Assembly: GCF_011064615.1 (NCBI RefSeq)
Contig: NZ_JAALJH010000027.1
Location: 33,744-97,743, forward strand
Length of the DNA stretch: 64,000 bases
Origin: Aquisphaera insulae
GTDB taxonomy: Bacteria > Planctomycetota > Planctomycetia > Isosphaerales > Isosphaeraceae
Reading direction: 5' to 3'
Position 1 is the stretch's first letter. Each line of letters starts with the position of its first letter. A program made the position numbers and the translations under genes. The notes beneath the pieces are model-generated. The model was not told the DNA's origin. It saw only the letters and a list, made by a program, of their open reading frames with translations, and searched no databases. Positions 54,376-63,725 of this stretch are shown here, one piece after another.

Positions 54376-54687
54376 CTACCGGGGAGCCGGGCGATTCGCG
54401 GCGCGGCGGAGTTCGTCGTTCTCGAGGCGAAGCTGCTCCACCTGGCGTCGCAGGGCCTCGTTATCCTGGCGGAGCCGTTCCGGTTCGGTCATGCGAGCCT
54501 GCCGTTCCCGGGCGACGGACCGGATGGCCGCCTCCCGGGCGTCGAGGATCGCGACCTGCGCCCTGAGCATCTGCCGCCGCTCGCGGGCGACCCATGCCAG
54601 CGGCGCGAGCAGCGCCGCGACGACGGCGGTCGCGACCATGAGCATCCCCAAGGAGAACTGGACCCGTGGGCGCCGCGGCTCGTCCAT
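54376..54687 (-). CDS. Small membrane protein with coiled coil
   Basis: The ATG at 54687 follows AGGAG and gives 103 residues. One membrane segment (FSLGMLMVATAVVAALLAPL) is followed by a long charged coiled coil with heptad leucines (EPERLRQDNEALRRQVEQLR). The topology resembles FtsL/DivIC-like or PspC-like small membrane coils, but no family is recognised. It is divergent from the HAD gene with 157 bases between. Confidence 0.75.
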   Translation of the reverse strand: MDEPRRPRVQFSLGMLMVATAVVAALLAPLAWVARERRQMLRAQVAILDAREAAIRSVARERQARMTEPERLRQDNEALRRQVEQLRLENDELRRAANRPAPR

Positions 54688-54844
54688 GGTGTGGCTCCTG
54701 ACCGACCGGCATCGGCCCGGGTTGAGATCGCGTGGCACGGATCTTATCATGGGGGCCGATCTCACGCACCAGCCGGACGGCGGTCGCGGCGACGACGCCC
54801 CTGACGCCGACACCGGCCCCTCGTGCCCCCGGGAGTCCGCGGCG

Positions 54845-55615
54845 ATGCCGGCGAGTTTCGTGTGCGACATGGACGGCGTGATCTACCACGGCAGCCGCCT
54901 CATCCCCGGTGCGCTCGAGTTCGTCAAGCGGCTCCAGGACGGGGGTCACCGGTTCGTCTTCCTCACGAACAACAGCCAGTGGACCCCGCGCGACCTGAAG
55001 CACAAGCTCGACCAGATGGGCATCTCCGTGGACGAGTCCGCCTTCCACACCTCCGCCATCGCCACGGCCGACTTCCTCCGCCGGCAGATGCCCGGCGGCA
55101 CCGCCTACGTCATCGGCGGCGCCGGGCTGACCAACGCCCTCTACAGCCACGGCTTCACCCTCACGGAGAAGGACCCGGACTACGTCGTCGTGGGCGAGAC
55201 CCGCAGCTACGACTTCGAGAAGATCGAGCACGCCGTCCGCCTGATCCTCAAGGGGGCCCGGTTCATCGCCACCAACCCGGACCTGACCGGCCCCAGCGAG
55301 CAGGGGATCCAGCCGGCCTGCGGCGCCCTGGTCGCCCCCATCGAGCTGGCGACCGGCAAGAAGCCGTACTTCGTGGGCAAGCCCAACCCCATCATGATGT
55401 GGACGGCCCTGGAGAAGCTGGACGCCACCCCGGCAGAGGCCTTCATGGTCGGCGATCGGATGGACACCGACATCATCGCCGGCACCGAGGCCGGCATGCG
55501 GACGATCCTGGTCCTCTCCGGCGTCACCTCCCGCGAGCTGATCGAGACCTACCCGTATCGCCCCACCCTCATCTTCGAGCACGTCGGCGAGATCCCCGTC
55601 GGCGAGCTCGACTGA
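54845..55615 (+). CDS. HAD-IIA family phosphatase (NagD-like)
   Basis: The 256-residue protein starts at the ATG at 54845, behind GGGAG. It has the HAD-IIA pattern: CDMDGVIYHGSRLIPGALEF for motif I, FVFLTNNSQWTPRDLK for motif II, VGKPNPIMMWTALEKL with the motif III lysine, and FMVGDRMDTDIIAGTEAGM for motif IV. A C2 cap lies between. NagD-like enzymes dephosphorylate nucleotides or sugar phosphates. The substrate is not set by sequence. Cytoplasmic. Confidence 0.92.
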   Translation: MPASFVCDMDGVIYHGSRLIPGALEFVKRLQDGGHRFVFLTNNSQWTPRDLKHKLDQMGISVDESAFHTSAIATADFLRRQMPGGTAYVIGGAGLTNALYSHGFTLTEKDPDYVVVGETRSYDFEKIEHAVRLILKGARFIATNPDLTGPSEQGIQPACGALVAPIELATGKKPYFVGKPNPIMMWTALEKLDATPAEAFMVGDRMDTDIIAGTEAGMRTILVLSGVTSRELIETYPYRPTLIFEHVGEIPVGELD

Positions 55616-55862
55616 ACGCCGAGGCCCCCCGCGCCCTCGATCCCGGCGGCCCGATCGATCCCCTCGTCGGGCCCCGCCGCCGGGGCCGCCCCGACCGCGC
55701 GCGCTTTCGCCCAGGACTGGCGCTTGGGCTTGTGGACGGAACAACAGGAAATCGTGACCTCGTCGATGGGCCGGGCTTCTCTGAAGCACGAAGGATCGCC
55801 CCCCGGCCTCGACGTATTCCGCCTCCAACAGCACGGGTCTGCCATCCTTGTAGAGGTTGAGC

Positions 55863-57980
55863 ATGTACGACACAAGACCGCGCGCCCGGGCCGGCGCGCG
55901 CCGCCTCGCCGAGGTCCGGCTCCGCCAGCGATTCCACTTCCGGTCGAGCTGGGAGGCCCTCGAAGGCCGGCAGCTCCTCTCGGCCGCCTCCGCGGACCTC
56001 AGTGCCCTGACAGTCACGCCGAGCCTGGACGTGATCTCGCTGGCCGGCAAGACCACCACCCCCACCGGGTATTCCCCCGCCCAGATCCGCTCGGCCTACG
56101 GCGTGAACTCGATCGCGTTCTCGAGCGGGACCGTCTCCGGCACCGGCGCCGGGCAGACGATCGCCATCGTGGTGGCCTACAACGACACCTCGATCGCCTC
56201 CGACCTGGCGACGTTCAGCAGCACCTACGGCCTGACGGCCATGTCCACCACCGCGTCCTCGACCTCGCCGACGTTCACGGTGGTCAACCTCGGCGGCTCC
56301 AGCAGCAAGACCGACGCCGGCTGGGCCCTCGAGACGGCCCTGGACGTGGAGTGGGTCCACGCCATCGCCCCGCAGGCGAACATCGTCCTGGTCGAGGCGG
56401 CGTCGGATAGCCTCAGCGACATGTTCAGCGCCGTCAACTACGCGCGGAACGTCTCGGGCGTCAGCGTGGTCTCCATGAGCTGGGGGGCGACCGAGTTCCA
56501 GGGCGAGACGGGCTACGATTCCCTGTTCACGACCCCCTCGGGCCATACCGGCGTGACCTTCGTCGCCGCCTCGGGCGACTCCGGCGCCTGGTACGGGGCG
56601 ATGTACCCCGCCAGCTCGTCCAACGTCCTGGCCGTCGGCGGCACGTCGACGACGATCACGAGCTCGGGCACGATCACCTCCCAGACGGGCTGGTCGGACA
56701 GCACCGGCGGTTACAGCGGCGCCGCCACCCGGTTCCGGACCTATGAATCGGTCCCCTCATACCAGTCCTCCACGCTCACCTCGGCCGGCCTGAACATCGG
56801 CGTGAGGACCGTGCCGGACGTCTCGTTCAACGCCGATCCGAACACCGGCGTCTCGGTCTACTCGTCGATCACCTACGCGGGCCAGTCCGGCTGGTTCGAG
56901 CTCGGCGGCACCAGCGCCGCGGCCCCCGCCTGGGCCGGCCTGATCGCCATCGCCGACCAGGGTCTGGCCCTCGCCGGCAAGTCCACCCTCTCGAACACCC
57001 AGGCGATGGCCGATCTCTACGCGCTCCCCTCATCGGATTTCACCGACATCACCTCGGGCAGCAACGGGTACGGCGCGAAGACCGGCTATGACCTGGTCAC
57101 CGGCCTGGGCACGCCCAGGGCCGATCTCCTGATCGCCGGCATCGTCTCCATGGGAACGACCTCCAGCTCCGGCACCGGCTCCTCCGGCACCGGCTCCTCC
57201 GGCAGCGGCTCGACCGGCACCGGATCCTCCGGCCACAACAATCCCCCGCCGCGCCGAGGGCCGGGCGGCCGGTTCGCCGAGACCTCGGACGGCTCCACGA
57301 GCACGACCGGCACGGACGTGACCGCCACCGCCACCACGACGACCGCCGCGTCGGCCACGACCACCACGGCGGTCGAGGCGCTGAGCACGCCGTCAACCAC
57401 GACGACCATCGCGCAGGCCGTTTCTTCCTCGTCCACGACGACCTCGTCGATGGTCGGGCAGGGCCAGGCCATCGGCGCGACGCTTCCCACGCAGTCGCTC
57501 CTGACCGGCTCGTCGTCCGACGGATCGCGGAGCCTGGTCCTCGACTCGACGCCGCCCGACCCGCAGCCGGCCCCCCCGGATCAGGCCCCCGCGCCGGCGC
57601 CCGCCGTCGACCAGGCCGATCCGGCCGCAGCCCCCGCGCTCGAGGATGTCCCGGCGTCCCCCACCCCCGTGCCCCGGGACGAGCTGCCGTCCAACCCGCT
57701 GCCCATCGTGCCCGACGAGCCGGAGACGGAGGACCCGACCGCGAGCCTCACCGACGTCATTCGCGTCCATCATCCGATGCAGGTCGCCCGCCATCAGCAG
57801 CCCGGCGGCCTCGCCCGGGCCGACGTCCCGGCCGCCGCGGACCTCGGCGGCGATTCCGGTTGGGCCGCGCCGGCACTCGCGGGCGTGGCGGCCGTGACCG
57901 CGGGCACCTATCGGATCCTTCTCGCCCGCGGCGAGCGGATCCGCAGGAAGCCCTCCGACCGGCGGTTCCCGGGCCGATGA
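55863..57980 (+). CDS. Secreted sedolisin (S53) serine-carboxyl peptidase
   Basis: The ATG at 55863 follows GAGG and gives 705 residues. The N-terminus carries the planctomycete motif LEGRQLLSA instead of a classic signal. The S53 catalytic domain has Glu157 and Asp161 in ETALDVEW, the oxyanion Asp239 in SGDSG, and the nucleophile Ser351 in GGTSAAAP. The calcium site is near the end of the domain (DLVTGLGTPRADLL). A long Ser/Thr/Gly linker follows, then a Pro-rich region and a C-terminal membrane-like segment (LAGVAAVTAGTYRILLA) with a basic tail. It is an acid endopeptidase, probably anchored at the cell surface. A typical long S53 prodomain is absent. Confidence 0.9.
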   Translation: MYDTRPRARAGARRLAEVRLRQRFHFRSSWEALEGRQLLSAASADLSALTVTPSLDVISLAGKTTTPTGYSPAQIRSAYGVNSIAFSSGTVSGTGAGQTIAIVVAYNDTSIASDLATFSSTYGLTAMSTTASSTSPTFTVVNLGGSSSKTDAGWALETALDVEWVHAIAPQANIVLVEAASDSLSDMFSAVNYARNVSGVSVVSMSWGATEFQGETGYDSLFTTPSGHTGVTFVAASGDSGAWYGAMYPASSSNVLAVGGTSTTITSSGTITSQTGWSDSTGGYSGAATRFRTYESVPSYQSSTLTSAGLNIGVRTVPDVSFNADPNTGVSVYSSITYAGQSGWFELGGTSAAAPAWAGLIAIADQGLALAGKSTLSNTQAMADLYALPSSDFTDITSGSNGYGAKTGYDLVTGLGTPRADLLIAGIVSMGTTSSSGTGSSGTGSSGSGSTGTGSSGHNNPPPRRGPGGRFAETSDGSTSTTGTDVTATATTTTAASATTTTAVEALSTPSTTTTIAQAVSSSSTTTSSMVGQGQAIGATLPTQSLLTGSSSDGSRSLVLDSTPPDPQPAPPDQAPAPAPAVDQADPAAAPALEDVPASPTPVPRDELPSNPLPIVPDEPETEDPTASLTDVIRVHHPMQVARHQQPGGLARADVPAAADLGGDSGWAAPALAGVAAVTAGTYRILLARGERIRRKPSDRRFPGR

Positions 57981-58142
57981 GTCCCGCGCCCGCGATCGGC
58001 TCGCCCCTCGCCGGGCGAGTCGATCGCCTTGCACGATCGGACCAGCAGGAGTAGGTTCGTAGAGGAAGGGCAGGAGGCCCCCGGGGCTCGCCACGGTCGA
58101 GGCGTCCGGCCCACCGCGACGGCCCGAAGGGACGTGCCCGTC

Positions 58143-59186
58143 ATGCTCGGCCTGTTCGCTCTCCTCGCCACCGCGGCCTTCGGGCCCGCCGATCCGGCTC
58201 CCCTCGATCTCCCCCCGGCGATCCGGCCGGCGGCCTTCCAGGCCTCGTTCGAGCTCGCCGCCGAGGAACGCCTGGCCATCCCGGACGATGTCCTGGCACG
58301 GGCGGCCCGGTTCCGCTACGTCCTCGTCGGCGGCCTGAACTTCGGCGGCACTCAGGGTTACCTGACCCACAACGCCCGCCAGCTCCGGGCTCGAGGGGTC
58401 CCGGCCGGCGCCGTCGAGGTGATCCACCCCGACTCGACGCGGACCATCCGCGAGAACGCCGACGACCTCCGGGCGCGGATCCACGCGATCGCCGCCAAGG
58501 GTCCGGAGAAGCTCGTCCTCATCGCCCACAGCCGGGGCGCCTGCGACGTCCTCGCGTTCGCACTCCAGGACGCCGCGTTCGTGAACGATCGCGTCGACGC
58601 GATGTTCCTCGTCCAGGGGCCATTCGGCGGTTCCGGCGTGGCCGACTACGCGGCCGGCGACGGCCCCGAGGCCGATGGGCAGATGCCCCTCCTGCCGCGG
58701 ATCGCCGTCCGCGCGGGGAGGAAGATCGAGGCGACCCTCGCCGATCCCGGCCGGCATCGGGCCATTGCCGAACTCTCGCACGAATCGTGCAGCCAGCTCT
58801 GGGCCGAGCTGATCGCCGGGCACGGCGACGCGCTGGCGGTCGTCTCGCCCCGCACCTTCTACATCACCAGCCGGACGACCACCGCGAAGCACCCCGCCCT
58901 GCAACGGGTCACCGCCTCCTATCTGCATGCCTACTACGGCCCCAACGACGGCCTCGTCGCCCTCGAGGACCAGGACATCCCCGGCCTCGGCACCGTCCTC
59001 GCCGTGCTCGACGCCGGCCATACCGACCTGACCCGCCGGTTCCTGTCCGCCCGCCCCCGGGCCAAGGCCCGCCTCCAGAAGGCCCTCGCCGACTCGATCC
59101 TGCTGGCCGTCGGCAGCCCCCGCGAGGCCCTCGTGGAGACGACCTTCCGCCGAACCGTCCCCGCGCCACCTCGGGGACGTCGCTGA
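58143..59186 (+). CDS. Exported alpha/beta-hydrolase
   Basis: The ATG at 58143 begins a short signal peptide (LGLFALLATAAFGP) and gives 347 residues. The alpha/beta-hydrolase core shows YVLVGGLNFGGTQGYLTHNA, LVLIAHSRGACDVLAFAL with nucleophile elbow AHSRG (Ser130) and HTDLTRRF near the end, a possible catalytic His. A lipase- or esterase-like activity is likely. A 38-codon-longer version upstream lacks any ribosome-binding site. Periplasmic. Confidence 0.82.
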   Translation: MLGLFALLATAAFGPADPAPLDLPPAIRPAAFQASFELAAEERLAIPDDVLARAARFRYVLVGGLNFGGTQGYLTHNARQLRARGVPAGAVEVIHPDSTRTIRENADDLRARIHAIAAKGPEKLVLIAHSRGACDVLAFALQDAAFVNDRVDAMFLVQGPFGGSGVADYAAGDGPEADGQMPLLPRIAVRAGRKIEATLADPGRHRAIAELSHESCSQLWAELIAGHGDALAVVSPRTFYITSRTTTAKHPALQRVTASYLHAYYGPNDGLVALEDQDIPGLGTVLAVLDAGHTDLTRRFLSARPRAKARLQKALADSILLAVGSPREALVETTFRRTVPAPPRGRR

Positions 59187-59311
59187 GCGACGACCGGCCC
59201 CGGCCCCGCCCCGTTGACTTCACGACCGGCACTGGAGTTGCAAAACCCTGCGTCGCCGGCGTGCCGGCTTTCTACCCGGTTTCAGTCGATTCAACGGGAG
59301 GACACAGACGC

Positions 59312-59785
59312 ATGATCACCACGACACGGCCCCGCGGCCTCGCCGGCACGTTCGTGCTCGGCCTGCTGACGCTCGCGATTGCGCCGGCCGCCAACGCCCA
59401 GACCGAGCCCGCGCTCAAGCCGTCCGACCTCGTCGGCGGCTACACCATCGTCGGGGGGGAGAAATTCGGCCTGAAGGAGCCCGAGGAGCGCATCCAGGGC
59501 TCCACCGTCCGCTTCAGCGACGACCGCGTGGTCGTCGTCGACAAGGAGAAGAAGGAGATCTACGGCGCGACCTACACGCTCGACGCCTGCAAGGGGGATC
59601 ACACCTGCAAGATCACCCTCACGAGCAAGCTCGCCGACAAGGAGGAGCAGGTCGCCAGGGGACTCATCAAGAAGGAAGGGGACACCATCAAGCTCATCTA
59701 CGCCATCCCCGGCGGCGCCGAACCGACCGAGTTCAAGACCGGCGAGAAGCAGCTCATGTTCGTCTTGAAGAACACGAACAAGTAA
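59312..59785 (+). CDS. TIGR03067-type secreted protein
   Basis: The ATG at 59312 follows GGGAGGA and gives 157 residues with a signal peptide (TFVLGLLTLAIAPAANAQ). The mature beta-rich part fits TIGR03067-like planctomycete proteins: LVGGYTIVGGEKFG, IQGSTVRFSDDRVVVVDKEK, YGATYTLD and IKLIYAIPGG. Family members are small lipocalin-like exported proteins of unknown role, often present in many copies. Confidence 0.85.
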   Translation: MITTTRPRGLAGTFVLGLLTLAIAPAANAQTEPALKPSDLVGGYTIVGGEKFGLKEPEERIQGSTVRFSDDRVVVVDKEKKEIYGATYTLDACKGDHTCKITLTSKLADKEEQVARGLIKKEGDTIKLIYAIPGGAEPTEFKTGEKQLMFVLKNTNK

Positions 59786-59876
59786 CGACGGTCGACCGCG
59801 CCCCCGATCCTCGGCCGCGGGCTCGCCCCGCGACCGGGGATCCCGGGGCCCTCCTGATCTCGGCCCCCGGGGGGGT

Positions 59877-59882
59877 TATAAT
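59877..59882 (+). promoter_or_regulatory. Possible -10 box
   Basis: A perfect TATAAT occurs in GC-rich DNA 58 bases before the start of the Tat protein gene. No good -35 match lies 16-18 bases upstream, so the call is weak. Confidence 0.3.
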
Positions 59883-59940
59883 GGCCTGATTGGGCTCGAG
59901 CCAGATTCACGCACGCGTCCGCTCGAAGGAGAGAAGGACC

Positions 59941-60939
59941 ATGGCGAGTTCAGACCAGGTTCGTCGTCGCGATTTCCTGAACCAGACGCTGGCCGCGGCC
60001 GGGACCGCCGGGATCCTCGCCGGCTCGGCGGCGGCCGCCCCGCCGGACGGGGCGCCGGCCGCGAAGCCGCCCCAGGCCGCCGAGGCCGCGAAGGTCCCCT
60101 GCGGCACCCTCGGCCGCGCCCGGATCAGCCGGGTCCTGATGGGCGGCAACCTCATCAGCGGCTACATGCACTGCCGCGACCTCAAGTACGTCAACAGCCT
60201 CTTCCGCGCCTATGCGACCGAGGAGAAGATCATCGAGACCCTCGCCCTGGCCGAGAAGCACGGCATCAACACCGTCTTCGAAACCGGCGACAACTTCATT
60301 CATACCTACAACCGCCGATACAACGGCCACCTCCAGTTCATCCCCCACATCGAGATCAAGACCACCTGGAGCCGGCAGGAGCAGGAGGACCACATCAAGC
60401 AGCAGGTCGACACCGGGGCCGTCGCCCTCTACGTCTGGGGCGTCTCGTCCGACACCTTGCTCCGCGACGGCCAGTTCGACCTGCTGCACCGCGCCGTCGA
60501 GACGGCCAAGAAGCACGACCTCCCCATCGGCGTCGGCAGCCACTCGCTGATGGTCCCCATGGAGTGCGAGAAGCGCGGCGTCCCCTGCGACTTCTACGTC
60601 AAGACCTTCCACAGCGACGACTATCCCTCCGCCACCCCGAAGGAGCTCCGCAAGGAGTTCATCTGGCTCGACGGCGGCAAGGGCTGGTACGACAACATGT
60701 GGTGCATCAACCCCGAAGAGACCGTCGCCTTCATGCAGTCCGTCGCCAAGCCCTGGATCGCCTTCAAGGTCCTGGCCGCCGGCGCCATCGCCCCGGCCCA
60801 GGCCTTCCCCCACGCCTTCAAGCACGGCGCCGACTTCATCGCCGTCGGCATGTTCGACTTCCAGGTCAAGACCAACGCCGAGATCGCCGAACGGGCCATC
60901 CGCCACAACCAGAAGCGCGCCCGCCCCTGGCGTGCCTGA
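59941..60939 (+). CDS. Tat-exported aldo/keto-reductase-like TIM-barrel protein
   Basis: The ATG at 59941 follows AAGGAG and gives 332 residues. A twin-arginine signal (SDQVRRRDFLNQTLAAAGTA) precedes a TIM-barrel resembling aldo/keto reductases: ISRVLMGGNLISGY, IIETLALAEKHGINTVFETG and LLHRAVETAKKHDLPIGVGS. The usual catalytic Asp-Tyr-Lys-His set is not clearly complete, so it may act differently from classical reductases. This type of Tat protein is frequent in planctomycetes. Periplasmic. Confidence 0.82.
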   Translation: MASSDQVRRRDFLNQTLAAAGTAGILAGSAAAAPPDGAPAAKPPQAAEAAKVPCGTLGRARISRVLMGGNLISGYMHCRDLKYVNSLFRAYATEEKIIETLALAEKHGINTVFETGDNFIHTYNRRYNGHLQFIPHIEIKTTWSRQEQEDHIKQQVDTGAVALYVWGVSSDTLLRDGQFDLLHRAVETAKKHDLPIGVGSHSLMVPMECEKRGVPCDFYVKTFHSDDYPSATPKELRKEFIWLDGGKGWYDNMWCINPEETVAFMQSVAKPWIAFKVLAAGAIAPAQAFPHAFKHGADFIAVGMFDFQVKTNAEIAERAIRHNQKRARPWRA

Positions 60940-61260
60940 GCATCGGTCGAGCCTGACATCCTGGCCATAAAACAGAGGATCTGGGCAACCTGCGAATCCC
61001 GGGGCGTTCACGGTCTCTCCCATCGGGACTCGGGTTGAAGAAAGCTCAACCCCCGGGGCGATACTGTGCTGGACGGGGGTGCGGATCGGGGTGATAATCC
61101 GCGCCCGCTCGATCTCGACGCCATGGACGGGCGAATCGAGATCCGGGCGGCTCATGGACGAACGACTCGCGGGGTTCCTGGGCCCCGGCCAGGGAGGGAT
61201 CTCGAGGGCATCGCGGCCCTCGACCCGGCGACGGATGGATCCAGGCGGGAAGATCCGATC
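60940..61260. promoter_or_regulatory. Intergenic region before hldD
   Basis: The roughly 320-base region has no credible gene. A 7-bp perfect hairpin (GGGTTGA at 61032, TCAACCC to 61052, 7-base loop) may end the previous transcript or serve the following one. The hldDE promoter should lie here. Confidence 0.4.
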
Positions 61261-62241
61261 ATGCACATCGTGACCGGGGCGGCGGGCTTCGTCGGCGGCA
61301 ATCTCATCCGCGCCCTCAATCAGAAGGGCATCCGCGACATCCTGGCCGTGGACGACCTGACGATCGGCGACAAGTTCCGCAGCCTTGCTGACTGCGAGAT
61401 CGCCGACTACATGGACCGGGCCGAGTTCCGCGAGTGGCTCCGCCGCGGCGGCTCGCACGGCTGGAAGCCGGCGGCGGTGCTCCATCAGGGGGCCTGCGCG
61501 GATACCACCGAGTCCGACGGCCGGTACATGATGGACAACAACTACACCTATTCGAAGGAGCTGCTCCACTGGGCCCTCGATGCGGGCGTCCCGTTCGTCT
61601 ACGCGTCGAGCGCCTCGGTCTACGGGATGAGCCGCCGCTGCGCGGAGACGCCCGACCACGAGGGCCCGCTCAACGTCTACGCCTACTCCAAGCTCCAGTT
61701 CGACAACTACGTCCGCCGGCTGATGCCGACCCTTTCCAGCACGGTCGTCGGCCTGCGGTACTTCAACGTGTACGGCCCCGGCGAGGCCCACAAGGGACGG
61801 ATGGCCTCGATGGTCTGGCAGCTCTACCACCAGGTCAAGGAGGCCGGCGTCGCGAAGCTCTTCGACGGCACCGACGGCTACGGTCCGGGCGACCAGCGGC
61901 GGGATTTCGTCTACGTCGGGGACGTCGCCGACATCAACGTCCATTTCGCGACCGGGCCCGTTCGCCGGGGGATCTTCAACGTGGGGACCGGCAAGAGCCG
62001 GAGCTTCAACGAGATCGCCCGGATCGTCATCGGTCTGCTCGGCCGGGGCGAGATCCGGTATGTCCCGTTCCCGGACTCGCTCCGGGGCAAGTACCAGAGC
62101 TTCACGGAGGCCGACGTCACGCGGCTCCGCGAGGCGTACAGGCGGCCGATGACGTCGCTCGAAGAGGGGATTCGCCGGCTCGCGGAGCGGACCGGCCCGG
62201 CCAAGGTCAACGTCAATTCCCAGGAGCAGGAGGCCGCATGA
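61261..62241 (+). CDS. hldD: ADP-L-glycero-D-manno-heptose 6-epimerase
   Basis: The 326-residue protein starts at the ATG at 61261, behind GGGAAG. It is a short-chain dehydrogenase-type epimerase with the NAD(P) motif TGAAGFVGGNLI, the catalytic YAYSK (YxxxK) motif, YASSASVYGM and RYFNVYGPGEAHKG, all typical of HldD/RfaD. It converts ADP-D-glycero-beta-D-manno-heptose to the L,D form for LPS core heptose. Its stop overlaps the hldE start by ATGA, so the two are coupled. The presence of both genes implies heptose-containing surface glycan in this organism. Confidence 0.95.
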   Translation: MHIVTGAAGFVGGNLIRALNQKGIRDILAVDDLTIGDKFRSLADCEIADYMDRAEFREWLRRGGSHGWKPAAVLHQGACADTTESDGRYMMDNNYTYSKELLHWALDAGVPFVYASSASVYGMSRRCAETPDHEGPLNVYAYSKLQFDNYVRRLMPTLSSTVVGLRYFNVYGPGEAHKGRMASMVWQLYHQVKEAGVAKLFDGTDGYGPGDQRRDFVYVGDVADINVHFATGPVRRGIFNVGTGKSRSFNEIARIVIGLLGRGEIRYVPFPDSLRGKYQSFTEADVTRLREAYRRPMTSLEEGIRRLAERTGPAKVNVNSQEQEAA

Positions 62242-63725
62242 GCACCCAGTCCCACAAGCTGGAGGCCCTGATCCGGGGCCTGCGTCCCTGCAAGGTCGCC
62301 GTGATCGGCGACGTGATGCTCGACCATTACTGCAAGGGGAACGCCGACCGGCTCAGCCCCGAGGCCCCCATCCAGGTCCTCGACGTCACCGACGAGTTCC
62401 GGATGCCCGGCGGCGCGGCCAACGTCGCGATGAAGGTCGTCGGCCTCGAGTCGAAGGTCCGCATGGTCGGCCTCGTCGGCGACGACGCCACCGCCGGCGA
62501 GCTCCAGGAGCTGCTCGCCGCCGATGCCGCGGTCACCGACAGCCTGGTCCGCGACCCCGCACGCTCGACCACCATGAAGACCCGGTTCATCGCCCACAAC
62601 CAGCAGCTCCTCCGCGTCGACCGCGAGCACCGCGCGGCGCCCTCCGGGTGGGTCCGCGAGAAGCTCGTCCGCGAGGCATTCACCGCCGCCTCCGAGGCCG
62701 ACGCCGTGATCCTCGAGGACTACGGCAAGGGGGTCCTCAGCCCCGAGGTCATCGCCGCCGCGATCCGAGGGGCCCGCAAGAACGGGGCGCCCGTGGTCGT
62801 CGATCCGACCGGCCGCAACTACAGCCGGTACGCCGGCTCGACCGTGCTGACCCCGAACCTGAAGGAAGCGTCGGTCGCCGCCGAGCGGCCGATCACGGAT
62901 GCCGAGAGCCTGGAGGCCGTGGCCCACACGCTCGTCGAGCAGACCGGCTCGGCGCTGGCGATCACTCGCGAGGCCGAGGGGATATCCCTCTTCCGCCGCG
63001 ACGTGCCGCGGGGCCCGATCACGCACACCCACGTCCCGACCATGCCCGTCGCCGTCTTCGACGTCACGGGTGCCGGCGACGCCGTGGCCGCGAGCCTGGC
63101 CATCGCGCTGGCGTCCGGGATCGAGATGGCCGACGCCTGCGCGCTGGCCAACCTCGCCGGCCGGGCCGTCGTCCGCCAGTTCGGCGTCGGCACGATCTCG
63201 CCGGGCCACCTCCTGGCGGAGGCCAACCGCGAGCAGGCCGACTGGATGGTCAAGACCGCCAACGTCGCCGCGGCCCGCCAGCGGTCCCGCGAGATCCAGC
63301 AGGCCGGCGGCAAGGTGGTCTTCACCAACGGCTGCTTCGACATCCTCCACTACGGCCACGCCCACCTCTTGCAGTTCGCCCGCAGCCAGGGTGACTTCCT
63401 GATCCTGGGCCTGAACACGGACGCCTCGGTCCGCCGCTTCAAGGGCCCGACCCGCCCCTATGTCTCCGAGGACCAGCGGGCCTACATGCTCTCGCTCTAC
63501 CCGTTCGTGGACCTGATCGTCCTCTTCGACGACGACACCCCCATGAACCTGATCGAGGCCATCCGCCCCGACGTCCTCGTGAAGGGGGGCGACTACACCC
63601 CGGACACCGTCGTCGGCCGCGACGTCGTCGAGTCCCGCGGCGGCAAGGTCGTCATCTGCCCCCGCCTCGAGGGCCTCAGCACCACCGACCTCGTCCGCAA
63701 GATCCAGGACCGCATCCCGGCCTGA
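62238..63725 (+). CDS. hldE: Bifunctional heptose 7-phosphate kinase/heptose 1-phosphate adenylyltransferase
   Basis: The 495-residue protein has two domains. The N-terminal PfkB-type kinase (about 1-330) shows VAVIGDVMLDHYCKG, EFRMPGGAANVAMKV and DVTGAGDAVAASLAIAL. The C-terminal nucleotidyltransferase (about 350-495) shows VVFTNGCFDILHYGHAHLL with the HxGH motif, and VKGGDYTPDTVVGRDVVES. It phosphorylates D-glycero-D-manno-heptose 7-phosphate at C1 and later adds AMP. The GmhA and GmhB steps are not in the window. The ATG overlaps the hldD stop. Cytoplasmic. Confidence 0.96.
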   Translation: MSTQSHKLEALIRGLRPCKVAVIGDVMLDHYCKGNADRLSPEAPIQVLDVTDEFRMPGGAANVAMKVVGLESKVRMVGLVGDDATAGELQELLAADAAVTDSLVRDPARSTTMKTRFIAHNQQLLRVDREHRAAPSGWVREKLVREAFTAASEADAVILEDYGKGVLSPEVIAAAIRGARKNGAPVVVDPTGRNYSRYAGSTVLTPNLKEASVAAERPITDAESLEAVAHTLVEQTGSALAITREAEGISLFRRDVPRGPITHTHVPTMPVAVFDVTGAGDAVAASLAIALASGIEMADACALANLAGRAVVRQFGVGTISPGHLLAEANREQADWMVKTANVAAARQRSREIQQAGGKVVFTNGCFDILHYGHAHLLQFARSQGDFLILGLNTDASVRRFKGPTRPYVSEDQRAYMLSLYPFVDLIVLFDDDTPMNLIEAIRPDVLVKGGDYTPDTVVGRDVVESRGGKVVICPRLEGLSTTDLVRKIQDRIPA

